From JAWVFM01 sp963843315 (GTDB lineage: Bacteria > Actinomycetota > Thermoleophilia > Solirubrobacterales > 70-9), in NCBI GenBank assembly GCA_963843315.1, contig CAWJJU010000003.1:248001-312000 (forward strand): DNA of 64,000 bases, in the 5' to 3' direction. Position numbers and translations under genes: made by a program. Of this stretch, positions 8,757-17,501 are shown in pieces. The notes under the pieces were generated by a model that saw only the letters and a program-made list of their open reading frames with translations, had not been told where the DNA came from and did no database searches. Position 1 is the stretch's first letter. Each line of letters opens with the position of its first letter.

Positions 8757-9306
8757 GCACACTCTCGTAGGACGAGCACTCGAGCATGTACCGGCTTCGA
8801 GCCACGGCGGGGTCGGGATCGAAGTACGAGAGCAGTCGGTTCGTGTCCAGCCACGGCGGCACCGCGAGCCCCGCAACCGCTCGGTAGCTGCTCCATTCCC
8901 ACTCGTCTATCCGAGAGCAGAGGCCCGCTTCGACCGGATTTCGAGCCACATACGAAGCGACGGCGAAGAGCTGCCCATCTGACTTCACACGCACCGCCCC
9001 GTAGCGGCCCTGGAACACGTGACCCACGCGGCCATGCCTGCTGTTGAACGCCTGGACATAGGCGCCATGGAGTCGCTGCATTCCTGCGCTGAGATTCCCG
9101 TCAGGGGTCTCGATCAGGAGGTGTACATGGTTCTCCATCAGGCAGTACGCGAGAGCGATCCAATTGAGCCGCGCCACCGTGTTCCCGAGATTTCGAAGGT
9201 AGACCCCTCGATCCCGGCGATCGAGGAAGACGGGCCGGCGGTCGTTGCCGCGGGCGAACACGTGATAGATGCCGCCCTCGACATTCTCGCGAGGCTTGCG
9301 TGCCAC
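8743..9306 (-). CDS. REP-associated tyrosine transposase (RAYT, Y1/HUH nuclease)
   Basis: Transposase_17/TnpA_REP family, the single-strand nuclease group that acts on palindromic REP elements. Seen: GGIYHVFARGNDRRPVF at the start, the HUH motif in MENHVHLLIETP, and the candidate catalytic Tyr in ASYVARNPVEAGL followed by WSSY. Start GTG 9306 (VARKPRENVEGG) fits family N-termini at 187 residues; a TTG at 9378 would extend it into non-family sequence. The last residues PKGV and the TGA stop are read from a repeat unit, so the gene ends inside its own element. Inverted repeat pairs on both sides make this a compact candidate autonomous REP/RAYT unit. Confidence 0.88.
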   Translation of the reverse strand: MARKPRENVEGGIYHVFARGNDRRPVFLDRRDRGVYLRNLGNTVARLNWIALAYCLMENHVHLLIETPDGNLSAGMQRLHGAYVQAFNSRHGRVGHVFQGRYGAVRVKSDGQLFAVASYVARNPVEAGLCSRIDEWEWSSYRAVAGLAVPPWLDTNRLLSYFDPDPAVARSRYMLECSSYESVPKGV

Positions 9307-9385
9307 GTTTGGTTGAAGCCCGCAGGGGCAGATGGCGCTCCGAGCCAACCCAAAGGCACTTGGCCCCTTTGTGACCAAACTGAAA

Positions 9386-9441
9386 CTAAAGGGGTCTGAC
9401 CCCTCTTCGGCGTAACTGAAACTAAAGGGGTCTGACCCCTT
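9386..9441 (-). repeat. RAYT-associated palindromic repeat pair, right side
   Basis: Two units reading CTAAAGGGGTCTGACCCCT on the + strand begin at 9386 and 9422, again 36 bases apart, preceded by TGAAA. They are inverted relative to the pair at 8700-8756, so the transposase gene is bracketed symmetrically. The first unit is slightly degenerate (an extra C before the final TT). The second unit contains the metH stop codon. Confidence 0.9.
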
Positions 9442-12400
9442 CGGTGGCCTCGGCCTCGGCCTCGACCGTGCCGTCGCCCTGCGGGTCCTCCTCAGGGGGC
9501 AGCTCGCCGCCGCGGTCGGTGCCCGCGATGAGCTCGTCCCCCTTCGGCTCGGCCGGGACGAAGCCCGACTTCATGCCGAAGTAGACGGCCTGCGGGTGGT
9601 GGGCGATGATCGCCACGGTCGACTGCTCGGGCTCCACCGCGTACCCGCCGGAGAGGGTCATGCCGATGTCTTCGAGCCCCAGCAGGCGCCAGACCTTCTC
9701 GTGCTCGGACTGGTCGGGGCACGCCGGATAGCCCCAGGAATACCGGCGGCCCTGCCCCGCCTCGATGCCCAAGCCGGACCGCACGTCCGCATGCAGCCAC
9801 TCGGCGAGCCCCTCGGCGGCCTGCACGCCCAGCCCATGAACGAAGAGCTGCTCGGCGAACTCGCCGTCGGCCTCCAGCTTCTTGATCCGGTCGGTCACCT
9901 CCGGCCCCACGGTCACGCCCTGGAGCGCGACCGCATCGCGCTCGCCCGAGTCGATCGGCCGGTAGAAGTCGGCCAGGCAGATCCGGTCGTGCTTGGGCTG
10001 GCGGGGGAAGACGAGCCGTTCCAGCTCGGTGTCGGGGCTCTCCGGGTCGAAGATCACCAGCTCGTTGCCGTCGGAGTTGCAGGGGAAGTAGCCCAGGCGG
10101 GCACGGGGGCGCAGGTAGTCCTGCTCGGCCCACATCCGCTCGAGCTTCGGCGCAAAGCCCTCCTCGCCGTCGTGGCCCTCGACGATCTGACGCCAGGCCT
10201 CGCCCTTGTTTCCGCGTCCACCCCAATGCAGCTTGAAGAGCACGTGGCGGTCGAGGTAGGGGTAGACCTCGTCGAGGTCGATATCGATCTCGCGAACGCC
10301 CCAGAACGGCGGCTCGGGCACCGGCGCGTCGGCCGAGACCGGCGAGCGCACGCTGTCGTCGGTGGTCGGCGGCGAGTCGTCGACCACCTCGGGCTTCTCA
10401 CGCAGCTCGCGGGCCTCGCCGCGGATCTTCGCGACCAGCGCGGCGCGAGCCTGGTCGTCGACCAGGGCATCGACCGTGTCCAGCCCCGCGAAGGCGTCCT
10501 TGCAGTAGAAGACGCCCGGCTCGTAGACCTCGTCCGACTCCTTGCCGAGCGGATAGAGCGCGCGGCGGCCGAAGTCGCGGTTGATCGCGGCGCCGCCGAT
10601 CAGCACCGGGAACCCGAGCCCGCGGCTGTGCAGCTCGCCGATGCACGCGGGCATCTGCTTGGAGGTCGAGACGAGCAGCGCGGAGAGCCCGATCGCGTCG
10701 GCGGAGTGCTCGATCGCGGCGTCGATGATGGTGTCGATCGGCACCTGCTTGCCGAGGTCGACCACCGTGTAGCCGTTGTTGGTGAGGATCGTGTTCACCA
10801 GCGACTTGCCGATGTCGTGGACGTCGCCGAACACGGTCGCGATCACGACCTTGCCCTTGGTGTGGCCCTCGATCCGGTCGAGGTAGTTCTCGAGCTGGGC
10901 GACGGCGCGCTTCATGACCTCCGCCGACTGCAGGACGAAGGGCAGGATCAGCTCGCCGGCTCCGAACTTGTCGCCCACTTCCTTCATCGCCGGCAGCAGC
11001 ACGCCGTTCAGCGTCGGCACGGCGCCGATCTTCTCCACGCAGCGGTCGATCCACTCCTCCACCCCGTCCTTCTTTCGGCGCAGGATGTGCCAGTGCAGGG
11101 CCTCCTCCGGCTGCATCTCGGCAGTCGGGTCCTCGGCCTCGGCGGCGTCCTCGGGGCCCTTGGACTCGAAGTGCTCGATGAACTGCTCCAGGGCGTCCTC
11201 GCGCCGATTGAAGACCAGATCGTCTGCGAGCTCGCGCTCGTTCTCGGGAATCTCCCCGTACGGCGTGATGTGGTTGGGGTTGACCATCGCCAGGTCGAGT
11301 CCGGCTTCCACGCAGTGGTGCAGGAAGACCGAGTTGAGCACCGCGCGCGCCGGCTGGCCGACGCCGAACGACACGTTCGAGACGCCAAGGGAGGTCTTGA
11401 CGCCGGGGATTCCCTCCTTCACGGCGCGGATGCCCTCGATCGTCGCGACCGCCGAGGGCCGCCACTCCTCGTCGCCCGTGGTCAGCGTGAAGGTGAGGAC
11501 GTCGAAGATCAGAGACTCGCGCTCCAACCCGTGCTCGTCGCAGGCGATCTCGGTGAGCCGCTTCGCGATCTCGAGCTTGCGCTCGGGGGTCTTGGCCATC
11601 CCCACCTCGTCGATCGTCAGCGCGATCAGCGCGGCGCCGTGCGCACGCGCCAGCGGGATGACGCGATCGGCCTTGTCGCGTCCGGCCTCGAGGTTGATGG
11701 AGTTGACGATCGCCCGGCCCGGGATCGACTCCAGGGCGGCCTCGATCACGTCGGGCTCCGTCGAGTCCACCTGGATCGGGGCGGGCTGGGTGAGCGAAAT
11801 CCGCTTCACGACCTCGCTCATCTGCTCGGCCTCGTCCTGGCGCTCGGTGAGCGCTACGCACACGTCCAGCACGTGGGCGCCGCCGGTCACCTGGTCCTCG
11901 GCGACCTGCACCAGCCCGTCGTAGTCGTCGGCGAGCAGGAGCTCCTTGGCCTTGCGCGAGCCCTGGGAGTTGACGCGCTCGCCGACCAGGGTCGGGCGCG
12001 GCTCCTGCACCAGGTCGGTCGCCGTCATCATCGACGACACGCTCACCTCGCCCGGCGTCGGGCGGGTCGACGGCTTCGCGCTGGCGCAGCGCTCGCGGAT
12101 CGCCCTTATGTGGTCCGGCGTGGTGCCGCAGCAGCCACCGACGATCGAGACGCCATGGCGCTCGACGAACTCGCCGAGGACCTTGGAGATCTGCTCAGGC
12201 GTCTCGGGGAAGATCGTCTCGCCGTCGGGGCCCTGGAGCGGCAGCCCGGCGTTCGGGATGCAGTGGACCGGCAGCGGCGAGTTCTCGCCGAGGAAGCGGA
12301 TGGCGTCGCGCATGTCCTCCGGCCCGGTGGAGCAGTTGAGGCCAACCACGTCCACCTCCAGCGCGGCGAGCGTCGTCAGCACGGCGGCGATGTCGGTGCC

Positions 12401-13006
12401 GAGGAGCATCTTGCCGCCCTGCGGCAGCAGCGATACCGACGCCTGGATCGGCACCGAGCGCCCGATCTCCTTGAACGCCTCACGAGCGCCGAAGATCGCC
12501 GCCTTGACCTCGAGGATGTCCTGCGCAGTCTCGACGATGATCAGGTCCGCGCCCCCGCTCACCAGGCCGCGAGCCTGCTCTTCGAACACGGCGACCAGCT
12601 CGCGGAAGCCGATGTTGCCCAGCGTCGGATCGTCGGATGCGGGCAGGAAGCCCGTCGGGCCGATCGAGCCGGCCACGAACCGGTCGTCGCCGGCAGCCGT
12701 GCGGGCGATCTCCGCGGCCTTCGTGTTGATCTCGAGCGTGTGCTCGCCGAGGCCCCACTCGTCGAGCTTGATGCGGCTGCCCTGGAAGGTGTCGGTCTCC
12801 ACGACCTCGGCGCCCGCGTCGAGCATGGACGCGTGCACGCCCTCGATCACGTCAGGCCGGTTGAGCACCAGCGCCTCGTGGCACTTGCCCTGCAGGCCGC
12901 CGTAGTCCTCGGAGGTGAGCTCGAATTGCTCCAGGGTCGCGCCCATGCCGCCGTCGAAGACGACGATGTGGTCACGGACCGCGGCTAGGTAGTCGCGCTC
13001 AGCCAT
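9422..13006 (-). CDS. metH: Cobalamin-dependent methionine synthase
   Basis: 1194 residues, full four-module MetH: transfers methyl from 5-methyl-THF via methylcobalamin to homocysteine. Homocysteine domain (about 1-310) with zinc ligands in GLNCSTGP and GGCCGTTP; pterin domain (about 335-600) with GERVNSQGSRK; cap and B12 domain (about 640-880) with the lower-ligand motif DVHDIGKSL; reactivation domain (about 920-1180) with RYSWGYPACPDQ and the AdoMet-binding region. ATG 13006 has a TACGAT box 10 bases upstream. The last six residues (EGVRPL) and the TAG are read from a RAYT repeat, so the original C-terminus was replaced or extended; this lies beyond the conserved fold. A possible leader ORF precedes it. 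No cobalamin riboswitch was recognised. Confidence 0.97.
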   Translation of the reverse strand: MAERDYLAAVRDHIVVFDGGMGATLEQFELTSEDYGGLQGKCHEALVLNRPDVIEGVHASMLDAGAEVVETDTFQGSRIKLDEWGLGEHTLEINTKAAEIARTAAGDDRFVAGSIGPTGFLPASDDPTLGNIGFRELVAVFEEQARGLVSGGADLIIVETAQDILEVKAAIFGAREAFKEIGRSVPIQASVSLLPQGGKMLLGTDIAAVLTTLAALEVDVVGLNCSTGPEDMRDAIRFLGENSPLPVHCIPNAGLPLQGPDGETIFPETPEQISKVLGEFVERHGVSIVGGCCGTTPDHIRAIRERCASAKPSTRPTPGEVSVSSMMTATDLVQEPRPTLVGERVNSQGSRKAKELLLADDYDGLVQVAEDQVTGGAHVLDVCVALTERQDEAEQMSEVVKRISLTQPAPIQVDSTEPDVIEAALESIPGRAIVNSINLEAGRDKADRVIPLARAHGAALIALTIDEVGMAKTPERKLEIAKRLTEIACDEHGLERESLIFDVLTFTLTTGDEEWRPSAVATIEGIRAVKEGIPGVKTSLGVSNVSFGVGQPARAVLNSVFLHHCVEAGLDLAMVNPNHITPYGEIPENERELADDLVFNRREDALEQFIEHFESKGPEDAAEAEDPTAEMQPEEALHWHILRRKKDGVEEWIDRCVEKIGAVPTLNGVLLPAMKEVGDKFGAGELILPFVLQSAEVMKRAVAQLENYLDRIEGHTKGKVVIATVFGDVHDIGKSLVNTILTNNGYTVVDLGKQVPIDTIIDAAIEHSADAIGLSALLVSTSKQMPACIGELHSRGLGFPVLIGGAAINRDFGRRALYPLGKESDEVYEPGVFYCKDAFAGLDTVDALVDDQARAALVAKIRGEARELREKPEVVDDSPPTTDDSVRSPVSADAPVPEPPFWGVREIDIDLDEVYPYLDRHVLFKLHWGGRGNKGEAWRQIVEGHDGEEGFAPKLERMWAEQDYLRPRARLGYFPCNSDGNELVIFDPESPDTELERLVFPRQPKHDRICLADFYRPIDSGERDAVALQGVTVGPEVTDRIKKLEADGEFAEQLFVHGLGVQAAEGLAEWLHADVRSGLGIEAGQGRRYSWGYPACPDQSEHEKVWRLLGLEDIGMTLSGGYAVEPEQSTVAIIAHHPQAVYFGMKSGFVPAEPKGDELIAGTDRGGELPPEEDPQGDGTVEAEAEATEGVRPL

Positions 13007-13048
13007 TGCGCTTTGAATCGTAGGAGGGCGGGCGCCGCGCGGAGGAGG

Positions 13049-13126
13049 TCAGACCGCCACGCGCAACGACCGCCCGGGCATGTCCCGGCGGTTCACCATG
13101 GTCGCGCTGGCGCTGACGAAGTTCAC
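13049..13126 (-). CDS. Possible 25-residue leaderless leader peptide upstream of metH
   Basis: An ORF from GTG 13126 to TGA 13049 reads VNFVSASATMVNRRDMPGRS and continues to RVAV. A TATCCT box ends 7 bases before the GTG, the spacing used by leaderless genes elsewhere in the window. The ORF ends 42 bases before metH and overlaps a hairpin (CCGCC-GGGACATGCCC-GGGCGG region). It could be an attenuating leader, or chance in GC-rich sequence; I do not recognise the peptide. Confidence 0.3.
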   Translation of the reverse strand: MNFVSASATMVNRRDMPGRSLRVAV

Positions 13127-13133
13127 GCAAGCG

Positions 13134-13139
13134 AGGATA
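13134..13139 (-). promoter_or_regulatory. Candidate -10 box upstream of metH leader
   Basis: TATCCT on the minus strand, 7 bases before GTG 13126. A TTGACC lies upstream but too close to act as its -35. A second TANNNT (TACGAT, 13017-13022) lies 10 bases before the metH ATG, so either could start the metH message. Confidence 0.35.
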
Positions 13140-13177
13140 GCGAGGGGGTCAAGCGGCGATGTGTGCCGAGAGTCAAA

Positions 13178-13233
13178 CTAAAGGGGTCTGACCCCTTTGT
13201 GACGAGAGTGAAACTAAAGGGGTCTGACCCCTT
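13178..13233 (-). repeat. RAYT-type palindromic repeat pair at 3' end of glycosyltransferase gene
   Basis: Two further units of the same family begin at 13178 and 13214 (36 bases apart), same orientation as the pair at 9386-9441, with spacer TGTGACGAGAGTGAAA. The second unit supplies the TAG and the last six residues (EGVRPL) of the glycosyltransferase fusion. No transposase gene is adjacent, so this is a dispersed copy. Confidence 0.9.
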
Positions 13234-15526
13234 CGCCGGCCTGGCGGGGCTTCGGCTGCAGGCGGGCGGGCGCGGCCGAGAGGGCGCGCATGCGCATGTC
13301 CGACCACGAGACGCCCTCGCGAACGAGCGCCGGGAGGCCGAGCGTGACCGCGGTGGCGATCTCCACCGCCTGGAGGATCACGCCGTAGGCGAGCGCGTCG
13401 GCGGCGCTCACGCCGAATCCGGTGGTGAGGACGCTGATCACGGCGAGCTGGAAGACGCCGATGTTCGACGGGGTGGCCGGGACGACGGCGGTGACGTTCA
13501 CCGCGAACAGCACGGCCGCCGCGGCGCCGATGCCCGCGTGGTGCTCGAGCCCCAGCGCGAAGCTGAGCGAGTAGACGGCCAGCAGCTGGATCGCCCAGGC
13601 GAGGAGCTGCGCGCCGCCCGCGACCGCGCCGCGGCGGGGATCTCGGAAGACGGCGAGCCCGGTGCGCACCCGCAGCAGCGCAGCGCGCGCGGCCTGCAGC
13701 GCGCGGGCGATGCGGCCGCTGCCGGTTCCGCGCACCACGGTGGGCGCGAGCGCCACCGCCACCAGGGCGAGAAGCGGGGCCATGCTGACGATGAAGAGCT
13801 TGGTCGACGAGCTGTGAAACAGATCGGTCGTCGAGACGATGATGCCGCCGAGCAGCACGAGCGCGACGATGTTGAACACCGTCTGCGACACCAGCGTGCC
13901 CAGGAGCACCGGGAACGTCTCGCGCATCCTGCCGGTGCGGCGCGACAGCACCATGGCGCGCGCGGGCTCGCCGAGGCGGGCCGGGAGCGTGGCCGACATC
14001 AGAACGCCGATCATCGTCGCCGAGAGGACGTCGCGGCGGCGAACGGGCCGGGTCGGCAGGGCCGACTTGGCGATCGCGAACCACGAGACCGCCCGGAAGA
14101 GCATGGAGAGCATCATCAGCGCGGTGGCCGCGATCACCCAGCCGGCGTCGGAGCGCACGATGCTGGTGACGACCTTGTCCAGGCCGATGCGGTTGGCGGC
14201 GATGAGGCTGAGGCCCACGCCCAGCACGCCGGCGACTCCGAGGGCGACTCGCCGGGCCAGCTGCCCGTGACTTGCCTTGGCCGGCGCCGGGTCGAGCGAG
14301 GGCAGGCGCCGCGCCGGGACCCGGGGGCTGCCGTCGATGGGGACGATGCCCGAACGCCTGGCGAGGCCCTCGGCAGCGCCGGCGGGCGCGGCCTGGTGGG
14401 CGGCGACCCGCTCGTAGACGGCCTCGACGCGCTCGGCGACTCGCGGCCAGGCGTAGCGGGCCGCGCTGCGGCGGGCCTCCTCGCCCAGGCGGTTCTTGCG
14501 GAGAGGCTCGACGTACATGCGCTGAAGCTCCTCGGCGAGACGCTGCGCGTCGGCGGGCGGCACAAGCACCCCGTCGACGCCGTCGGTCACCACGTCGGCG
14601 TAGCCGGCGATGTTCGACGCGATCACCGGCGTGCCCATCGCGAAGGCCTCGGTCAGCACCATCCCGAAGCTCTCGCCGGACAGCGACGGCGCGACCAGGA
14701 CGTCGGCCTCGTGAAGCAGGGTCCAGAGGCGTTCCTGATCGACTCGCCCGACCGCCTCGATGTGCCGGGCGGTGTCGGGGTCCGCGACGTAGCGCGAGAT
14801 GTCCTCGCCCGTGACGCCCACCGCGGTGAGCCGCGACGGAACGTGCTCCACCAGGGCTTCGAAGGCCGTCAGCAGGACGGGCAGTCCCTTGCGCTCCTCG
14901 GCGCGGCCCACGAACAGCACGCGGAGCTCGTCGGACCCGGGCTTGGGCCCCAGGGCCGGGCCGTCGATGTCGACGCCGTTTGGGATCACCTCGTACTCGC
15001 CGCCGAACCAGCGCTTGCCGGTCCAGGCAGCGGCCTCGGATACCGCGATGCGGGCGTGCAGCTGGTTGAACTTGCGTCGGGCGCCGAGAACGTTCGCGAT
15101 GCCGTTCGGCATCGGCTTGGTCGAGTACGCGTGGAACGTCCCGACCACGGGGGCGTCGGGGAACGAGCAGGTGTCCCAGCCGAGCAACGGCGCCGGCGGC
15201 TCGTGGACGTGGACGACGTCGAACCTGCCGGCGCGCAGCTCGCGGCGCAGGCCGGTGACGGCGTCGGGGAAGACCGAGAGGTTGGAGACTGCGCCGTTCG
15301 CGCCGAACCCGACGGTGCGCCCCACGGGCACGAGGAAGTCGGGCGCGTCGCGAAGCTCGGGGTCGGCGCGGTGCAGGCGGCGGCTGAGGCGGCCCGGCGG
15401 ATCCCACGGGGCGAACACGCGGATGTCGTGGGTGCGTGCGTCGAGCGCGTACGCAAGCGACTCCACGTGGCGGTTCACGCCACCTGGATAGGTCCAGGAG
15501 TATGGGCTGACGATCGCGATTCGCAT
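13214..15526 (-). CDS. GT4 glycosyltransferase fused to UPF0104/flippase-like membrane domain
   Basis: 770 residues. The N-terminal half (about 1-395) is a GT-B glycosyltransferase family 4 protein: SPYSWTYPGGVNRHVESL at the donor/acceptor loop, HVHEP, VLFVGRAEERKGL, and the E-x7-E nucleotide-sugar motif in SLSGESFGMVLTEAFAMG, resembling PimA-type mannosyltransferases. A charged linker leads to a polytopic domain (about 440-745) of the lysylphosphatidylglycerol synthase TM/UPF0104 class, with ATLPARLGEPARAMVL and VPATPSNIGVFQ. This suggests a sugar is added to a lipid at the inner face and the product handled by the membrane half; inferred, not shown. Ribosome site AGGAG precedes ATG 15526. 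The final EGVRPL comes from a repeat. Confidence 0.88.
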   Translation of the reverse strand: MRIAIVSPYSWTYPGGVNRHVESLAYALDARTHDIRVFAPWDPPGRLSRRLHRADPELRDAPDFLVPVGRTVGFGANGAVSNLSVFPDAVTGLRRELRAGRFDVVHVHEPPAPLLGWDTCSFPDAPVVGTFHAYSTKPMPNGIANVLGARRKFNQLHARIAVSEAAAWTGKRWFGGEYEVIPNGVDIDGPALGPKPGSDELRVLFVGRAEERKGLPVLLTAFEALVEHVPSRLTAVGVTGEDISRYVADPDTARHIEAVGRVDQERLWTLLHEADVLVAPSLSGESFGMVLTEAFAMGTPVIASNIAGYADVVTDGVDGVLVPPADAQRLAEELQRMYVEPLRKNRLGEEARRSAARYAWPRVAERVEAVYERVAAHQAAPAGAAEGLARRSGIVPIDGSPRVPARRLPSLDPAPAKASHGQLARRVALGVAGVLGVGLSLIAANRIGLDKVVTSIVRSDAGWVIAATALMMLSMLFRAVSWFAIAKSALPTRPVRRRDVLSATMIGVLMSATLPARLGEPARAMVLSRRTGRMRETFPVLLGTLVSQTVFNIVALVLLGGIIVSTTDLFHSSSTKLFIVSMAPLLALVAVALAPTVVRGTGSGRIARALQAARAALLRVRTGLAVFRDPRRGAVAGGAQLLAWAIQLLAVYSLSFALGLEHHAGIGAAAAVLFAVNVTAVVPATPSNIGVFQLAVISVLTTGFGVSAADALAYGVILQAVEIATAVTLGLPALVREGVSWSDMRMRALSAAPARLQPKPRQAGEGVRPL

Positions 15527-15601
15527 GCTCTGTTACCGCTCCTGCAGGCGGACGACCTGCGCCGGGAAAGGGGACTCGACACCCGGCGGCGGGCAACTCA
15601 T

Positions 15602-17501
15602 TCAGGTTATCGCAGGATCTCGATGCCTTGGGGCGATTTCGGGCTTCGATTCCGGACCCCGGCGTGCCTGTGCATACGCCACGCCGCAGGTCGTGGCGAT
15701 GTAGGTGGTTCCGACCATGAAGACGACGGCCGCGGAGTCGTTGGCAACCGTGCCCACCACGACGGCCGCCAGAGCGCCCAGGAACCCCGCCCAGGCCAGT
15801 GGCATCCCGTCGAACCACGCCTGGATACGCCGCCGCCAGACGATGGCGGCCACGGCCACCGCGACCGCCACGATGAACTCGAAGCGCGTGGCGAAGTCGA
15901 CGAAGCTTCTTGCCCCCAGCCGCAGTCGGCGCTCGGCGACGTTGCCCAGGTTGTCCAGCCCGCCGGCCTGAAGCACGGAGCGCGTGAGGTGCGAGTCGCC
16001 GCCGGTCACGAGGTCGACCACGGCGAGCAGCGCCAGGACTGCGAGGGGCAGCGCCAGGATGAGGACCGCTCGCCGCCGCGCAGCGCCAACGCAGACGGCG
16101 ACCGCGACGCCGGCCCCGATGGGCAGGTCGATCGCCGCCCCCACGTCGGCGCCGAACCGGCCCGGGGCGAAAGCGATCACCGTCGCGAGGCCGACGGCAC
16201 CGAACACCAGCGCCGCGCGCCGCGGCTCGATCATGGGCGCCCAGCGCTGCAGGCCTGCGCCCGTGCCGGCGAACGCGAGAGCGGCGAAGGTGGCCTCCAG
16301 CTCGTTGCCGATCCCGTAGAAGCGCACCCCGAGCGACGGGTTCGGCCCCACCACCGAGCGGCTCGTGAGGCTCGAGCCCGCGATCACGTCGATGGCGTAG
16401 CAGCCCACGGTCGCCGCCGCGCCCAGGGCCAGCGCCCCCCAGGCCGCCGGCGAGGAGATACGACGCGATCGCGAGCGCGGGCGCTCCGGCGCCGACGATC
16501 AGCCGCTCGGCCAGGTCGGTCGGGTCGAACGCCGGCGCGATCAGCATCGTGGCGGGGGCGAACGCGAGGGTCGACGCGAACAGCGGGAGCGCGGCGGTCG
16601 CGGCGCGCCCGCGCGTGATCGCAATCGACAGCAGGGTCACTCCGAGCCAGATCAGGATGTTCAAGCCGATCACCGTGTGGCGCCGCGGCCCGACCTCCGA
16701 GAGCCTGGTGTCGAGCCGCTCGATCGCGGCCGGGTCGGCGCTTCCGGCCGCGGTCATCGGCTGGCCCGCCATGTCGCCCGGCACGTCGACCCCGAGCCGA
16801 CCGAGGATCGTCGGCGCGATGTCCGTGCTCAGCACCAGGCCGTCCGTGTGCGTGGACTCCGACGTCAGCTCGCCGGAGAACCCGTCGCCCGCCACGGCGA
16901 TGGGCAGCTCGTGGTTTCGCGCCGGCGGAGGCGCAGCGAACGCGATCAGCAGGTCGTCTCCGCTGGAAGCCCGGGCGAGGGCGGCGGCCTCGCTCACTGT
17001 CGCCCGCGCCACGGTGAGCCCCGCGCACGGCGAGGCGCAGCGGATCGTCGTCTTGCCCGACTCGTCGACGGCCATCAGGCCCGCGCGGCCTGCGCCCGGC
17101 TGAGCCGCGACCGGGATTCCCGCCTTCGCCAGCGTCGTCGCAAGCAGGCCCGGGTCGATGCTCGCCGGCGCCCCCTCGGCGCGATCGAGGATCTGCGCCC
17201 ACGCCGCGGGCGGCACGGTGCCGTTCGCCTCCGGGACCGCGTGCGGGAGGTCGCCGTCGTAGAGCGAGTCGTTCAGCCGGCTGCCCTGCCCGACGTCCAG
17301 GTAGGTCTGCTCGGGCGGCACCCTGCCGATCCCCGCGCTCATGATCCCCAGCGCGGCGCCCGGGATCCGCGCCAGGTCGGCGGGCGTCGTCGATTTGGGC
17401 AGGACCTCGACCGTCACGCTCGGCGAGGCGGTGGGGAACCCGCTCGCGGGCGCCGCCGCGGGCGCGACCAGCAGCACGCCGCCCACTACCATCGGGAGCA
17501 T
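15602..17501 (-). pseudogene. Alkaline-phosphatase-like polytopic membrane protein, frameshifted
   Basis: One gene in two frames. From ATG 17501 it encodes a signal peptide (MLPMVVGGVLLVAPAAAPAS) and an exported domain whose STDIAPTILGRLGV resembles the C-terminal part of alkaline phosphatase-superfamily enzymes, then membrane segments up to YLLAGG near 16450. The rest (GCYAIDVIAGSSLTSRS... with several TM helices) continues in another frame to a stop at 15602. Removing one base in the GC-rich run near 16440-16455 gives a continuous protein of about 632 residues. This suggests an assembly insertion or a fresh mutation. It lies upstream of, and on the same strand as, the glycosyltransferase fusion; a role in envelope polymer assembly is a guess. 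Start codon overlaps that of hemQ head to head. Confidence 0.7.
17487..17492 (+). promoter_or_regulatory. -10 box for leaderless hemQ
   Basis: TACCAT (TANNNT), 7 bases before ATG 17500. The box lies inside the first codons of the divergent membrane protein gene, so hemQ transcription must initiate within that coding region. Confidence 0.45.

Noticed and set aside
8700..9441. CRISPR array
   Set aside because: Repeats are 36 bases apart but only two per site, the unit is itself a palindrome with a conserved spacer, and no cas genes are present; a RAYT element explains them.
9596..12988. 1130-codon open frame on the + strand opposite metH
   Set aside because: Antisense shadow produced by strong GC codon bias; sequence is low-complexity (His/Arg/Asp/Gly-rich) with no family motif, while metH on the other strand is complete.
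13007..13213. Cobalamin or SAM riboswitch upstream of metH
   Set aside because: No recognisable B12-box or SAM consensus was found by eye in the 207-base gap; a covariance-model search would be decisive.
13013..16618. 1201-codon + strand frame over the glycosyltransferase and membrane protein genes
   Set aside because: Shadow frame with random composition; both minus-strand genes show full family motifs.
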